Shown one piece after another: positions 7,535-15,908 of a stretch of DNA of 22,801 nucleotides. The stretch lies in contig DJDD01000147.1 in the NCBI GenBank assembly GCA_002430925.1, forward strand, positions 1 through 22,801, written 5' to 3'. Position 1 is the stretch's first letter; each line of letters begins with the position of its first letter. The DNA comes from Flavobacteriales bacterium UBA5933 (GTDB lineage Bacteria > Bacteroidota > Bacteroidia > Flavobacteriales > Weeksellaceae). Below the pieces are notes generated by a model. It did not search any database, had not been told where the DNA came from, and saw only the letters and a list, made by a program, of their open reading frames with translations. Position numbers and translations under genes: made by a program.

Positions 7535-8992
7535 TTATCCTACAGAACCTTCTAATGAGATTTCTAATAATTTTTTAGCTTCAACGGCAAACTCCATTGG
7601 TAATTTATCTAATACTTCTCGGCTAAATCCATTAACAATTAATGCAATTGCTTTTTCAGTATCAATACCACGTTGGTTACAATAAAATAATTGATCTTCT
7701 CCAATTTTAGAAGTTGTAGCTTCGTGCTCTAATTGAGCTGTTTTATTTTCAATTTCAATATATGGAAAAGTATGAGCCCCACATTCGTTACCCATTAATA
7801 ATGAATCACACTGAGAGAAATTTCTTGCTCCTTCTGCTCCTTTCATTACTTTTACTAAACCACGGTAAGAATTTTGAGATTTACCTGCCGAAATACCTTT
7901 AGAAATAATAGTTGATTTAGTATTTTTACCAATATGAATCATCTTAGTTCCTGTATCTGCCTGCTGATAATTATTTGTTACCGCAATTGAATAAAACTCT
8001 CCTACAGCATTATCACCTTTTAAAATACAAGATGGATATTTCCATGTGACTGCAGAACCAGTTTCAACTTGAGTCCAAGAAACTTTAGCATTTTTCTCAC
8101 AAACAGCACGTTTTGTTACAAAATTAAATACTCCTCCTTTACCGGATTCATCACCTGGATACCAATTTTGTACTGTCGAATATTTAATCTCTGCATCATC
8201 CATAATTATCAATTCTACAACTGCAGCATGTAATTGATTTTCATCACGCATTGGGGCTGTACAACCTTCCAAGTATGAAACATAAGAACCCTCATCAGCA
8301 ACTAACAAAGTACGCTCGAATTGTCCTGTTCCTGCAGAATTAATTCGGAAATATGTTGATAATTCCATTGGACAACGAACACCTTTTGGAATATAACAGA
8401 AAGATCCATCAGAGAAAACAGCTGAATTTAATGCAGCATAAAAATTATCTGTTGGAGGCACTACTCTACCGATATATTTTTTCACTAATTCTGGATGCTC
8501 TTTTATGGCTTCAGAAATTGACATAAAAATAATTCCTTTTTCTGCCAATGTTTCTCTAAAAGTAGTTTTAACAGAAACTGAATCAATTACTGCATCAATA
8601 GCTACACCAGATAAACGCTTTTGTTCATCTAAAGAAATTCCTAATTTCTCGAAAGTTTTTAATAACTCTGGATCAACCTCATCTAAGCTAGATAATTCTT
8701 TTTTAATTTTTGGCGCAGCATAATAACGAATAGCCTGAAAATCTGGCTTTTCATAAGTTACATTTGCCCATTCTGGCTCTTCCATTTTTTGCCAAGCACG
8801 GAAAGCTTCCAAACGCCATTCAGTCATCCATTCTGGCTCTTCTTTTTTAGCCGAAATAGCACGAACGATATCTTCATTCAATCCAACTGGAAAATCTTCA
8901 TATTCCATTTCAGTAGACCAACCAAACTCATATTGTTTTTGGCTCGCAAGATCTTCACGTAAATCGTCTTCTGTATATTTTGTGTTACTCAT
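7535..8992 (-). CDS. sufB: Fe-S cluster assembly protein SufB
   Basis: Core scaffold subunit of SufBCD. At 485 residues it is of normal length for SufB. Conserved blocks visible: FGWSTEMEYEDFPVGLNED near residue 23, FCYIPKGVRCPMELSTYFRI, LEGCTAPMRDENQLHAAVVE, QNWYPGD, and the C-terminal FSQCDSLLMGNECGAHTFPY with cysteines at about 395 and 404; the first aligns with the E. coli Cys405 that receives sulfur. It starts at ATG 8992, only 4 bp after the stop of an unknown secreted-protein gene, so it is cotranscribed with it and the A-type carrier. Identification is secure. Confidence 0.98.
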   Translation of the reverse strand: MSNTKYTEDDLREDLASQKQYEFGWSTEMEYEDFPVGLNEDIVRAISAKKEEPEWMTEWRLEAFRAWQKMEEPEWANVTYEKPDFQAIRYYAAPKIKKELSSLDEVDPELLKTFEKLGISLDEQKRLSGVAIDAVIDSVSVKTTFRETLAEKGIIFMSISEAIKEHPELVKKYIGRVVPPTDNFYAALNSAVFSDGSFCYIPKGVRCPMELSTYFRINSAGTGQFERTLLVADEGSYVSYLEGCTAPMRDENQLHAAVVELIIMDDAEIKYSTVQNWYPGDESGKGGVFNFVTKRAVCEKNAKVSWTQVETGSAVTWKYPSCILKGDNAVGEFYSIAVTNNYQQADTGTKMIHIGKNTKSTIISKGISAGKSQNSYRGLVKVMKGAEGARNFSQCDSLLMGNECGAHTFPYIEIENKTAQLEHEATTSKIGEDQLFYCNQRGIDTEKAIALIVNGFSREVLDKLPMEFAVEAKKLLEISLEGSVG

Positions 8993-8996
8993 CTTA

Positions 8997-9851
8997 TTAT
9001 TTATAAAATGTATAGGTAAATTTAAAATTCATCGGTTCTTGTTTTTCCGATTTATTACCTAAAAATTTAAATTCTTTTATACGTTTATTCTGATCAAGAA
9101 CAACTTCAAATTGAGGTTGATTATTTTTCAGAATTTGGTATTTATTATCTTTTATTAATTTTATTTCAGACCAAGGTCCGTCAATCAAATTAACTTTCTC
9201 TGTTTTTGGCTCTATTTCAGGTGTATATTCTTTAACCTTGAATGGAGCTTTAAAAATAGAACTACTAAAACATACTTTATTAATATCACGTCCCAAAGAT
9301 TTAGTTATTCTACAATCATGCATTAATCTATCTTCAAAACCTAACTTCTGATCCAAATATGTTTTTTTCAATAAAATATCACCTTCAAGCCAAACAATAT
9401 CAAATAATTTGTTTGCATTTTTTATGTACATTTTATCTTGGTCATAAAAGAACTCATTAACTCTTTGTTCTTTACCTTTTTTAGTAATCATTTCTTTTTC
9501 TAGAACACCATCTTTGTATGAATAATTTACCTTAGTTGGATCAATTAATTCATTTGTTAATTCTAAATCAATAATATGATTATTTAAATCATAATTAGCT
9601 TTATAAACTACTTTTTTAGTTGCAACATTTGTAATAACAACAGTTTTTATCTTTGACTCATCAATAGGTAAAGCATTTACTAAATTTTTAACTCCAAATA
9701 AGCCAAAAAACATATTTTCAGTATACACTTTATTCAATTTTATAGAAGATTCTGTTGGTTTAAAAACCATAAAATCTTTTTCTACAATAGTATTTTGTGC
9801 AAAAATAGTAACGCAACTAAAAAAGACTATTAGTAAAGCTATTTTTCTCAT
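8997..9851 (-). CDS. hypothetical secreted protein inside suf operon
   Basis: I do not recognise this 284-residue protein. Residues 1-18 form a clear signal peptide (MRKIALLIVFFSCVTIFA, cleavage before QN), so it is expected in the periplasm or attached to the outer membrane. The rest is lysine-rich and predicted strand-rich (repeated short hydrophobic segments such as VVITNVATKKVVYKANYDL, and a C-terminal KFTYTFYK). Two cysteines (CRI near 180 and CFS near 194) could form a disulfide. It is packed between the A-type carrier gene (3-bp gap) and sufB (4-bp gap), so it is expressed with Fe-S assembly genes, though those act in the cytosol. Whether it has any role in that pathway cannot be judged. 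Confidence 0.75.
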   Translation of the reverse strand: MRKIALLIVFFSCVTIFAQNTIVEKDFMVFKPTESSIKLNKVYTENMFFGLFGVKNLVNALPIDESKIKTVVITNVATKKVVYKANYDLNNHIIDLELTNELIDPTKVNYSYKDGVLEKEMITKKGKEQRVNEFFYDQDKMYIKNANKLFDIVWLEGDILLKKTYLDQKLGFEDRLMHDCRITKSLGRDINKVCFSSSIFKAPFKVKEYTPEIEPKTEKVNLIDGPWSEIKLIKDNKYQILKNNQPQFEVVLDQNKRIKEFKFLGNKSEKQEPMNFKFTYTFYK

Positions 9852-9854
9852 GAT

Positions 9855-10184
9855 TTATATTGCAAAACTTTCACCACAACCACATGTACGTGTTGCGTTC
9901 GGATTATTAAATATAAATCCTTTACCGTTTAATCCTCCAGAATATTCTAAAGTCATCCCAACTAGGTATAAAAATGATTTTTTATCAACTAAAATTCTTA
10001 CACCGTTATCTTCAAACAATTTATCTTCTGGTTTTTGTTCTTTATCGAATTCTAAATTATAAGATAATCCAGAACATCCTCCACTTGTAACGCCTACTCT
10101 AACAAAAGATTCCTCAATAGAAGAACCATCTTCCTGCATTAGTGAATTTATTTTTGATTTTGCTGATTCTGATACTTTAATCAT
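9855..10184 (-). CDS. sufA: A-type Fe-S carrier (HesB/IscA/SufA family)
   Basis: A 109-residue A-type carrier that receives and passes on Fe-S clusters. The three conserved cysteines are present: C37 in TSGGCSGLSY and C101/C103 in TRTCGCGESF. Other family blocks are YNLEFD and NPNATRTCGCG. ATG 10184 lies about 22 bp after a perfect -7 box. It is first in the suf operon, 3 bp before the secreted-protein gene. The symbol follows its place in the suf operon; sequence alone does not separate SufA from IscA or ErpA. Confidence 0.92.
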   Translation of the reverse strand: MIKVSESAKSKINSLMQEDGSSIEESFVRVGVTSGGCSGLSYNLEFDKEQKPEDKLFEDNGVRILVDKKSFLYLVGMTLEYSGGLNGKGFIFNNPNATRTCGCGESFAI

Positions 10185-10206
10185 TTCGAATTATATTTTA
10201 TTAGTA

Positions 10207-10214
10207 CAAAGGTA
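10207..10214 (-). promoter_or_regulatory. -7 box (TACCTTTG) of the suf operon
   Basis: On the minus strand TACCTTTG is a perfect TAnnTTTG, predicting a leader of roughly 15-20 bases before the carrier ATG at 10184. No TTG at -33 is evident. No IscR- or Fur-like operator could be recognised by eye. Confidence 0.55.
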
Positions 10215-10271
10215 CTTATTTAAAATGAAATTAAATAACTAACAATATAAATATTACTAATAACTCTAATC

Positions 10272-10294
10272 AATTTTTCTATAGTTAGAAAATT
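10272..10294 (-). terminator. possible stem-loop after trpS
   Basis: AATTTTTCTA / TAGAAAATT (10272-10281 and 10286-10294) forms a stem with one bulged T and a 4-base loop, 4 bp beyond the trpS stop. No good T-tract follows on the minus strand, so it may be a transcript end-stabiliser or a weak terminator before the suf promoter. Confidence 0.35.
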
Positions 10295-10298
10295 ATTT

Positions 10299-11273
10299 TT
10301 AAGATTTTAAACCTAATTTTTCTCTTGTTCTTCTAAGTACTTCTTGTGCAACTTTTCTCGATTTTGCAGCCCCTTCTTCTAAGAAATTATCTAATGCTAA
10401 TTTATCATTCATTAATTCATCAAAACGTAAACGAGCCGTAGAGTATTTATCTAAAATCAACTCAAACAATGCTTGTTTAGCATGTCCATAACCATAACCA
10501 CCTTTAAAATAATTATTTCTCATTTCCTCTATTTGTTCAGGAGAAGCTAATAATTTATACAATGCAAATACATTATCTGTATCAGGATTTTTTGGTTCTT
10601 CTAATGGCGTAGAATCAGTTTCTATCGACATTACTTGCTTACGTAATTGTTTTTCTGGTAAGAAAATATTGATGAAGTTATTTCTTGATTTTGACATTTT
10701 GTTACCATCTGTACCAGGAATTAGCATGATGTTTTCATCAATTGCAGCTTGTGGTAAAACAAACGTTTCCCCCATTTGATGATTAAATTTTTCAGCTACA
10801 CTTCGTGTAATTTCTAAATGTTGTAATTGATCTTTTCCTACTGGAACAACTTCTGCATCATACAATAAAATATCTGCAGCCATAAGAATTGGATAGGTAA
10901 ATAATCCTGCATTAACATCTACTAAATAATCAGCTTTATCTTTAAAAGAATGTGCTAATGTTAAACGTTGAAATGGGAAAAAGTTTAATAAATACCACAT
11001 TAATTCTGTTGTTTCTGTAACATCAGATTGACGGTAAAAAACAACTTTTGAAGGATCAAGACCTAATGCAAGCCAAGTTGCTGCCACTTCGTACGTATTT
11101 TGTTTTAATACTTCTGCATCTTTTATTTGTGTTAAAGCGTGCAAATCAGCAATAAATATAAACGAATCGTTACCTTCTTTTTCAGTTAACTCAATCGCTG
11201 GTGATATTGCTCCTAAAATATTTCCTAAGTGTGGAGTTCCTGTTGCTTGAACTCCTGTAAGTATTCTTGGCAT
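10299..11273 (-). CDS. trpS: tryptophanyl-tRNA synthetase
   Basis: Class I aminoacyl-tRNA synthetase that charges tRNA-Trp. With the ATG at 11273 the product is 324 residues, as usual for bacterial TrpRS. The HIGH-type motif is TPHLGN (13-18) and the KMSKS motif is GNKMSKS (190-196); also visible are GVQATG (7-12), QHLEITR (151-157) and PVGKDQLQHLE. A TTG 24 bp upstream in frame is part of the -7 box and is not a credible start. It is followed by the suf operon in the same direction, which has its own promoter. Confidence 0.97.
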   Translation of the reverse strand: MPRILTGVQATGTPHLGNILGAISPAIELTEKEGNDSFIFIADLHALTQIKDAEVLKQNTYEVAATWLALGLDPSKVVFYRQSDVTETTELMWYLLNFFPFQRLTLAHSFKDKADYLVDVNAGLFTYPILMAADILLYDAEVVPVGKDQLQHLEITRSVAEKFNHQMGETFVLPQAAIDENIMLIPGTDGNKMSKSRNNFINIFLPEKQLRKQVMSIETDSTPLEEPKNPDTDNVFALYKLLASPEQIEEMRNNYFKGGYGYGHAKQALFELILDKYSTARLRFDELMNDKLALDNFLEEGAAKSRKVAQEVLRRTREKLGLKS

Positions 11274-11294
11274 TTTATTTAAATAATTTAACGA

Positions 11295-11302
11295 CAAAGA
11301 TA
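11295..11302 (-). promoter_or_regulatory. -7 box (TATCTTTG) of trpS
   Basis: Minus-strand TATCTTTG is a perfect TAnnTTTG, 21 bp before the trpS ATG. No clear TTG at -33. Confidence 0.55.
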
Positions 11303-11405
11303 GTCCATAAAGACGATATGTGCTAAATGAAAATTATTTTTTATACAATGATATGTTTTTCAAGGAATTATATTTTTTTATTTTGATTTTAGTATATTGT
11401 TGTTC

Positions 11406-11502
11406 GCAATAACGATAGTAATGAAAATCCTTTTATAAAAAATAGAGCAAAGCGGAATTTTTTATAAAAGATTGCAATGGATAGCGTGGCCGAAGGAATT
11501 GC
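11406..11502 (-). repeat. palindromic intergenic element, copy 1 (upstream of crt operon)
   Basis: Within the 326-bp gap between trpS and marR lies an element bounded by GCAAT (11406-11410) and ATTGC (11498-11502). Its core is a long hairpin: 11426-11443 pairs with 11457-11473 (18 versus 17 bases, one bulged C) around a 13-base loop. Read on the minus strand it shares CCTTCGG, CAATCTTTTA and TAAAAGGATTT, in the same order and spacing, with the copy at 17055-17140. It is not coding. It is most likely a dispersed flavobacterial repeat. The remainder of the gap holds the two divergent promoters and no other recognisable structure. Confidence 0.75.
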
Positions 11503-11573
11503 CCAAAATAGTATAATTGTAAACTAAATAAATACAAAAAGTATAAAAATATATCTTTTTTAAAAAATAATAG

Positions 11574-11581
11574 TATATTTG
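11574..11581 (+). promoter_or_regulatory. -7 box (TATATTTG) of the marR-crt operon
   Basis: TATATTTG is a perfect TAnnTTTG, 18 bp before the marR ATG at 11600. A 12-bp palindrome TTTTTTAAAAAA (11556-11567) lies just upstream, between the -33 and -7 positions, and could be an operator for the encoded MarR protein, though in AT-rich DNA this may be chance. Confidence 0.55.
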
Positions 11582-11599
11582 TACACCAATAATAAAGTT

Positions 11600-12256
11600 A
11601 TGAAGTATAAAATTATAAAAGATGTTATTGATTTAGTTGAAGAATTTGAATCAGAACAAAACTGTTCTGAAACTTATGAAAACAATGTAAATGGCTTTAA
11701 ACAATGGATTGCTGATAATTATATTAAACAAGATATTGAAGAACCTTGTTGGGAAAGAAAAGAATATGGAAGAAGTGCTGAGAGTATTATAAATACACAA
11801 ATTGTACATATGAATAGATATGCAAAATCTTACACTAAATCTGCTTTATTTAATTCTGATTTTGCAACACAAGAAGATATAATTTATTTAATTAATCTGA
11901 ATAGCTATGGTGAAATGACTAAAACAGAATTAATTAGAAAAAATGTACATGAAAAACCTGCTGGAGTACAAATTATAAATCGATTAATAAAACAAGGTTT
12001 TGTAATTCAATCTGACTCTAATACCGATAAAAGAAGTAAACACATTAATATTACAGAAAAAGGTAAAATAGCTTTAGAAAATCAAATGTCAAACATAAGA
12101 CAAGCGAGTAAAATTGTAACTGCTAATTTGACAAAAGAAGAAAAAATGGAATTGATACGTATTTTAAACAAACTTGAGGAATTCCATCAATCTATTTATG
12201 ATAAAAACATTGCTACTGAACATTTGTTGAACGAAGCAATAAAAGAAATCAATTAA
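11600..12256 (+). CDS. MarR-family transcriptional regulator of crt operon
   Basis: A 218-residue protein with a MarR-type winged helix: the helix-turn-helix around GEMTKTELIRKNVHEKPAGV (about 104-123), recognition-helix region QIINRLIKQGFV, and the wing with SDSNTDKRSKHINITEKG (138-155), the typical D-x-R-S...T-x-x-G pattern. It has an N-terminal extension of about 60 residues and C-terminal dimerisation helices. It is first in the carotenoid operon, 8 bp before the next gene, and is probably a local, perhaps self-regulating, repressor or activator. The ATG at 11600 is chosen because an earlier in-frame TTG falls in the -7 box. The ligand is unknown. Confidence 0.88.
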   Translation: MKYKIIKDVIDLVEEFESEQNCSETYENNVNGFKQWIADNYIKQDIEEPCWERKEYGRSAESIINTQIVHMNRYAKSYTKSALFNSDFATQEDIIYLINLNSYGEMTKTELIRKNVHEKPAGVQIINRLIKQGFVIQSDSNTDKRSKHINITEKGKIALENQMSNIRQASKIVTANLTKEEKMELIRILNKLEEFHQSIYDKNIATEHLLNEAIKEIN

Positions 12257-12264
12257 AACTAACC

Positions 12265-12669
12265 ATGAAAAAAATACTAGCAATCATTAGCCTTTTTGTA
12301 CTTACATTTTTTTGTAACGCACAAAATAATACTTACCAACTATCTAGTCATATTCTTGATTTATCTACTGGAAATCCAGCTAAAAATGTTTCTGTAACAT
12401 TACAGAAAATGAATAAAGATAAGTTATGGAAAATTATAAGTACCAACAACACAGATGAGAATGGAAGAATAAATAATTTGTTGCCCTCACAGAATAATAA
12501 TGAAGGAATTTACAAATTAGTCTTTGACACACATCCTTATTTTGAAAATAAAAATATTGATAGTTTTTATCCTTTTGTAGAAGTAGTTTTTACAATAAAA
12601 GGACAAGAACATTTTCATGTACCAATAACTATATCACCATTTGGATATTCAACCTACAGAGGAAATTAA
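12265..12669 (+). CDS. uraH: secreted 5-hydroxyisourate hydrolase-like protein
   Basis: A 134-residue transthyretin-like protein. Residues 1-19 are a signal peptide (cleavage before QNN), so it is exported. HIUases convert 5-hydroxyisourate to OHCU in urate breakdown. The expected active-site residues are visible: H29 in LSSHILDLSTG, R68 in DENGRI, H118 in HFHVP, and the C-terminal SPFGYSTYRG. The last residue is N rather than the usual S of the YRGS signature. It lies 8 bp after marR and directly abuts crtI (stop TAA followed at once by ATG), so it is cotranscribed with carotenoid genes. No other purine-degradation gene is in the window. Family is secure; whether it acts on hydroxyisourate here is unproven. 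Confidence 0.87.
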   Translation: MKKILAIISLFVLTFFCNAQNNTYQLSSHILDLSTGNPAKNVSVTLQKMNKDKLWKIISTNNTDENGRINNLLPSQNNNEGIYKLVFDTHPYFENKNIDSFYPFVEVVFTIKGQEHFHVPITISPFGYSTYRGN

Positions 12670-14139
12670 ATGAAAAAAATAGCAATAATAGGATCTGGAT
12701 TTTCAGGATTATCTGCAGCTGCATATACTGCAAAAGAAGGTCATGAAGTACATGTTTTTGAAAAACATTCTCAACCAGGAGGTAGAGCTAGACAATTTAC
12801 AACTGAAAATGGTTATGTATTTGATATGGGACCTAGTTGGTACTGGATGCCTGATATTATCAATAATTTTTTTAAAGATTTTAATTTAGATTCATCTGAT
12901 TTTTATGAACTAATTTCTCTAAATCCTCAATTTGAAATGATTTTTTCTGATGAAAAAATCGCTGTACCAGAAAATTACAACGATTTAAAAAAATTATTTG
13001 AAGAAATTGAAGAAGGAGCTGGTGATAAATTAGATGATTTTATGCAGGCAGCAAAATATAAATACAACGTTGGTATGCAAGATTTTGTTTCTAAACCTTG
13101 TCATAACTGGTTTGAGTTTTTTTCACCTAAAATTGCAAATAGTGCTTTAAAATTAGATTTGTTAAGTAATTTTAGATCTTATGTTGCTAAATATTTTAAG
13201 AATGAGAAGCTAAAAATGTTAATGGAATTTCCTGTTATTTTTCTTGGTGCTTCTCCTAAAAATATTCCTGCCTTATATAGTTTAATGAATTTTGGCGGTT
13301 ATGCATTAGGAACTCATTATCCTATGGGCGGATTTTATCAGCTAGTTTTAGCAATGCAAAAAGTTGGTGAAAAGCATGGTGCAAAATTTCATTTTAATTC
13401 TGAAGTAAAAAAAATAAATACGACAAATAATAAAGTTTCTTCTTTGATAGTTAATGGAGAAGTTCATGAATTTGATGTTATTATTGCTTCATCTGACTAT
13501 CACCATTCTGAAAGTTTATTGGATGAAAATCTGAGAAATTATAATGAAGAATATTGGAAAAGTAAAACCTTTGCACCTTCTTGCCTTATATATTATTTGG
13601 GAATCAAGGAAATAATACCTAACTTAAAGCACCATACTTTATTTTTTGAGAATGATTTAGATAATCATATCGATTGTATATATGGTGATAAAAAATGGCC
13701 AGAAAACCCATTATTTTATATATGTTGCCCTTCGAAAACTGATAAACACGTTGCACCAACAAATTGTGAAAATGTATTTTTATTAATGCCTATTGCAACA
13801 GGAATAAATGACAACGAAGCTATAAGAGAAAAATATTTAAAACAAATGCTAACTCGTTTAGAAAAAGTAACTGGCACTGAAAATTTATACAATAAAATAG
13901 AATATAAAAAAAGTTACTGTGTAAGTGATTTTGTAAACGATTATAATGCATACGGTGGAAATGCATATGGTTTAGCAAACACACTTAACCAAACAGCGGT
14001 ATTTAAACCAAAAATTAAAAATAAGAAAATTAAAAATCTTTATTATACAGGTCAACTTACTGTTCCAGGTCCAGGCGTTCCTCCTTCTATTATTTCTGGA
14101 AAAATAGTTGCAAATGAAGTTAATCATCTAAAAAACTAA
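12670..14139 (+). CDS. crtI: phytoene desaturase CrtI
   Basis: FAD-dependent desaturase/isomerase that converts phytoene to lycopene (membrane-associated). The 489-residue product has an N-terminal dinucleotide-binding motif IIGSGFSGLSAAAY (6-19), E31 at the end of the second strand, PGGRAR (36-41), a substrate-side GPSWYWMP, and the C-terminal carotenoid-oxidoreductase signature YYTGQLTVPGPGVPPSIISG. Length is typical for CrtI. It starts immediately after the uraH stop with no spacing and precedes crtB by 5 bp. The number of desaturation steps cannot be read from sequence, but the cyclase downstream implies lycopene. Confidence 0.95.
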   Translation: MKKIAIIGSGFSGLSAAAYTAKEGHEVHVFEKHSQPGGRARQFTTENGYVFDMGPSWYWMPDIINNFFKDFNLDSSDFYELISLNPQFEMIFSDEKIAVPENYNDLKKLFEEIEEGAGDKLDDFMQAAKYKYNVGMQDFVSKPCHNWFEFFSPKIANSALKLDLLSNFRSYVAKYFKNEKLKMLMEFPVIFLGASPKNIPALYSLMNFGGYALGTHYPMGGFYQLVLAMQKVGEKHGAKFHFNSEVKKINTTNNKVSSLIVNGEVHEFDVIIASSDYHHSESLLDENLRNYNEEYWKSKTFAPSCLIYYLGIKEIIPNLKHHTLFFENDLDNHIDCIYGDKKWPENPLFYICCPSKTDKHVAPTNCENVFLLMPIATGINDNEAIREKYLKQMLTRLEKVTGTENLYNKIEYKKSYCVSDFVNDYNAYGGNAYGLANTLNQTAVFKPKIKNKKIKNLYYTGQLTVPGPGVPPSIISGKIVANEVNHLKN

Positions 14140-14144
14140 ATTTT

Positions 14145-14981
14145 ATGAAAAATCTTTTTGATGAGTTGTCTTATGACGTAAGTAAAAGCACAACAAAAAA
14201 ATATAGCACAAGTTTTTCCTTAGGAATATTAGCACTAAAACCTACAATTCGTCCTGCTATTTATTCAATATATGGGTATGTAAGATTAGCTGATGAAATT
14301 GTAGACAGCTTCCATGGATTTCATAAAGAAAAGTTATTGAATCGATTAAAAGAAGAAACAAACAATGCTCTAGAAGAAGGTATCGCATTGAATCCTATTC
14401 TACAATCTTTTCAAGAAACTGTAAGAAAATATAAAATAGATAAACAATTAATCGATCAATTTTTAAATAGCATGGAAATGGATTTAAAAAAGATCGATTA
14501 TAATTCAGAATTATATAATGAATATATTTTTGGTTCTGCAGAAGTGGTTGGTTTAATGTGTTTGCAAGTCTTTACAAATGGTAATAAAACACAATATGAA
14601 GAATTAAAACCATTTGCTATGAAGTTAGGTTCTGCATTTCAAAAAGTAAATTTTTTAAGAGATTTAAAAGAGGATTATCAAACATTAGGTCGTACTTATT
14701 TTCCTGAAGTTGACATGAGGATGTTCAACAATAATATAAAAAACCAAATTGAACAAGATATTGAACAAGAGTTTAATGAAGCCTTAATTGGAATAAAAAA
14801 ATTACCTAGTTCTTCAATGTTTGGTGTATATCTAGCTTATAAGTATTATTTATCTCTATTTGAAAAAATAAAAAATAAATCATCCGACGAAATATTAAAT
14901 AATAGAGTTCGTATTCCTAACTCACAAAAAGCCTACGTAGCTTTTAAGAGCTATGTAAGATATAAAACTGCTTTTCTTTAA
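14145..14981 (+). CDS. crtB: phytoene synthase CrtB
   Basis: Condenses two GGPP molecules to phytoene, the committed step of carotenoid synthesis. The 278-residue product has both Asp-rich substrate-Mg motifs: DEIVD (D50 and D54, in YVRLADEIVD) and RDLKED (172-177, in VNFLRDLKED), plus the typical GRTYFP (182-187). It begins 5 bp after crtI and its TAA shares one base with the ATG of the next gene, indicating coupled translation. No GGPP synthase gene is present in the window, so substrate must come from elsewhere in the genome. Confidence 0.96.
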   Translation: MKNLFDELSYDVSKSTTKKYSTSFSLGILALKPTIRPAIYSIYGYVRLADEIVDSFHGFHKEKLLNRLKEETNNALEEGIALNPILQSFQETVRKYKIDKQLIDQFLNSMEMDLKKIDYNSELYNEYIFGSAEVVGLMCLQVFTNGNKTQYEELKPFAMKLGSAFQKVNFLRDLKEDYQTLGRTYFPEVDMRMFNNNIKNQIEQDIEQEFNEALIGIKKLPSSSMFGVYLAYKYYLSLFEKIKNKSSDEILNNRVRIPNSQKAYVAFKSYVRYKTAFL

Positions 14982-15439
14982 TGAGATTTATTGCTTTTGT
15001 ACTTATTTTATTTTGTTTACAAATCAAAGCTCAAAATACTGATAAACAAATAGAGTTGATACGAAATAATTATACAAAAGCCGTTAACGACAAAGCTCTA
15101 TGCGCTGAAATGATAAAAGAATTAGAAACTTTAAAAGATAATCCAATCTATTTAGGTTATTTAGGTAGTTTACAAATCATTTGGGCCAAACACATTATAA
15201 ATCCTTTTGGAAAATTAAAGACATTTAAAAAAGGAAAAATAAACCTAGAAAAAGCCATTTTAATAGAGCCTTATAATACAGAATTGAGATTCATAAGATT
15301 GACTATTCAAAAAAATGCACCTCGATTTCTTAATTATCATGAAAATATAAAAGAAGATGAAACTTTTTTAGAAAAGAATATAAAAAAAATTCCATCTTCT
15401 ATTTTGCAAAATTATACAAATGCAATTATAAAAAACTAA
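14981..15439 (+). CDS. hypothetical secreted helical protein in crt operon
   Basis: A 152-residue protein with a signal peptide (residues 1-17, MRFIAFVLILFCLQIKA, cleavage before QN), so it is exported. The mature part appears all-helical, with a TPR-like segment (INLEKAILIEPYNTELRFIR, about 89-108), and is rich in lysine. No catalytic motif is seen and I do not recognise a named family. Its ATG overlaps the crtB stop by one base (TAATG) and the next gene starts 1 bp after its stop, so it is embedded in the carotenoid operon. A role in positioning or exporting carotenoid is conceivable but is only inference. Confidence 0.75.
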   Translation: MRFIAFVLILFCLQIKAQNTDKQIELIRNNYTKAVNDKALCAEMIKELETLKDNPIYLGYLGSLQIIWAKHIINPFGKLKTFKKGKINLEKAILIEPYNTELRFIRLTIQKNAPRFLNYHENIKEDETFLEKNIKKIPSSILQNYTNAIIKN

Positions 15440-15440
15440 A

Positions 15441-15908
15441 ATGAAATATAAATTATACAGAGAACAACAGCTTAATTGCAATTTAGAAACTGCATGGAAA
15501 TTTTTCTCATCTCCAGAGAATTTAGCTGAAATCACTCCAAAAGACATGAGCTTTACTGTTCTCACAAAACATAAAAACAAACCTATTTTCGAAGGAATGA
15601 TAATCGACTACATAGTTTCTCCTTTATTTAGCATTCCTTTAAAATGGAAAACCCGTATTATACAAGTAGACAAAAATAAAAGCTTTACAGATTTTCAAGA
15701 AAAAGGCCCATATAAACTTTGGAATCATCATCATGAATTTATCCCAAATCAAAATGGTGTATTAATGAAAGATACTGTAGATTATGAACTTCCTTTTGGT
15801 TTTCTAGGAACATTTGCTCATACAATTATTGTAAAAAGTAAGTTAAATAAAATATTTGATTATAGATATAAGATATTAGAAGAACGCTTTAACCAACCTA
15901 AAAAATGA
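15441..15908 (+). CDS. SRPBCC (START-like) ligand-binding protein in crt operon
   Basis: A 155-residue protein of the SRPBCC superfamily, recognised from the N-terminal strand-helix pattern with LNCNLETAWKFFSSPENLAE (11-30), followed by ITPKDMSF, and FTDFQEKGPYKLWNHHHEF in the middle, then ELPFGFLGTFAH. Such proteins have a deep hydrophobic pocket and bind or modify lipophilic ligands. No signal peptide, so cytosolic. It starts 1 bp after the preceding gene and overlaps crtZ by 4 bp (ATGA). A carotenoid or precursor-binding or transfer role is plausible from context but unproven. Confidence 0.83.
   Translation: MKYKLYREQQLNCNLETAWKFFSSPENLAEITPKDMSFTVLTKHKNKPIFEGMIIDYIVSPLFSIPLKWKTRIIQVDKNKSFTDFQEKGPYKLWNHHHEFIPNQNGVLMKDTVDYELPFGFLGTFAHTIIVKSKLNKIFDYRYKILEERFNQPKK

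Noticed and set aside
8505..8723. 72-codon plus-strand ORF within sufB
   Set aside because: It lies wholly opposite a clearly conserved gene and its product has no recognisable feature.
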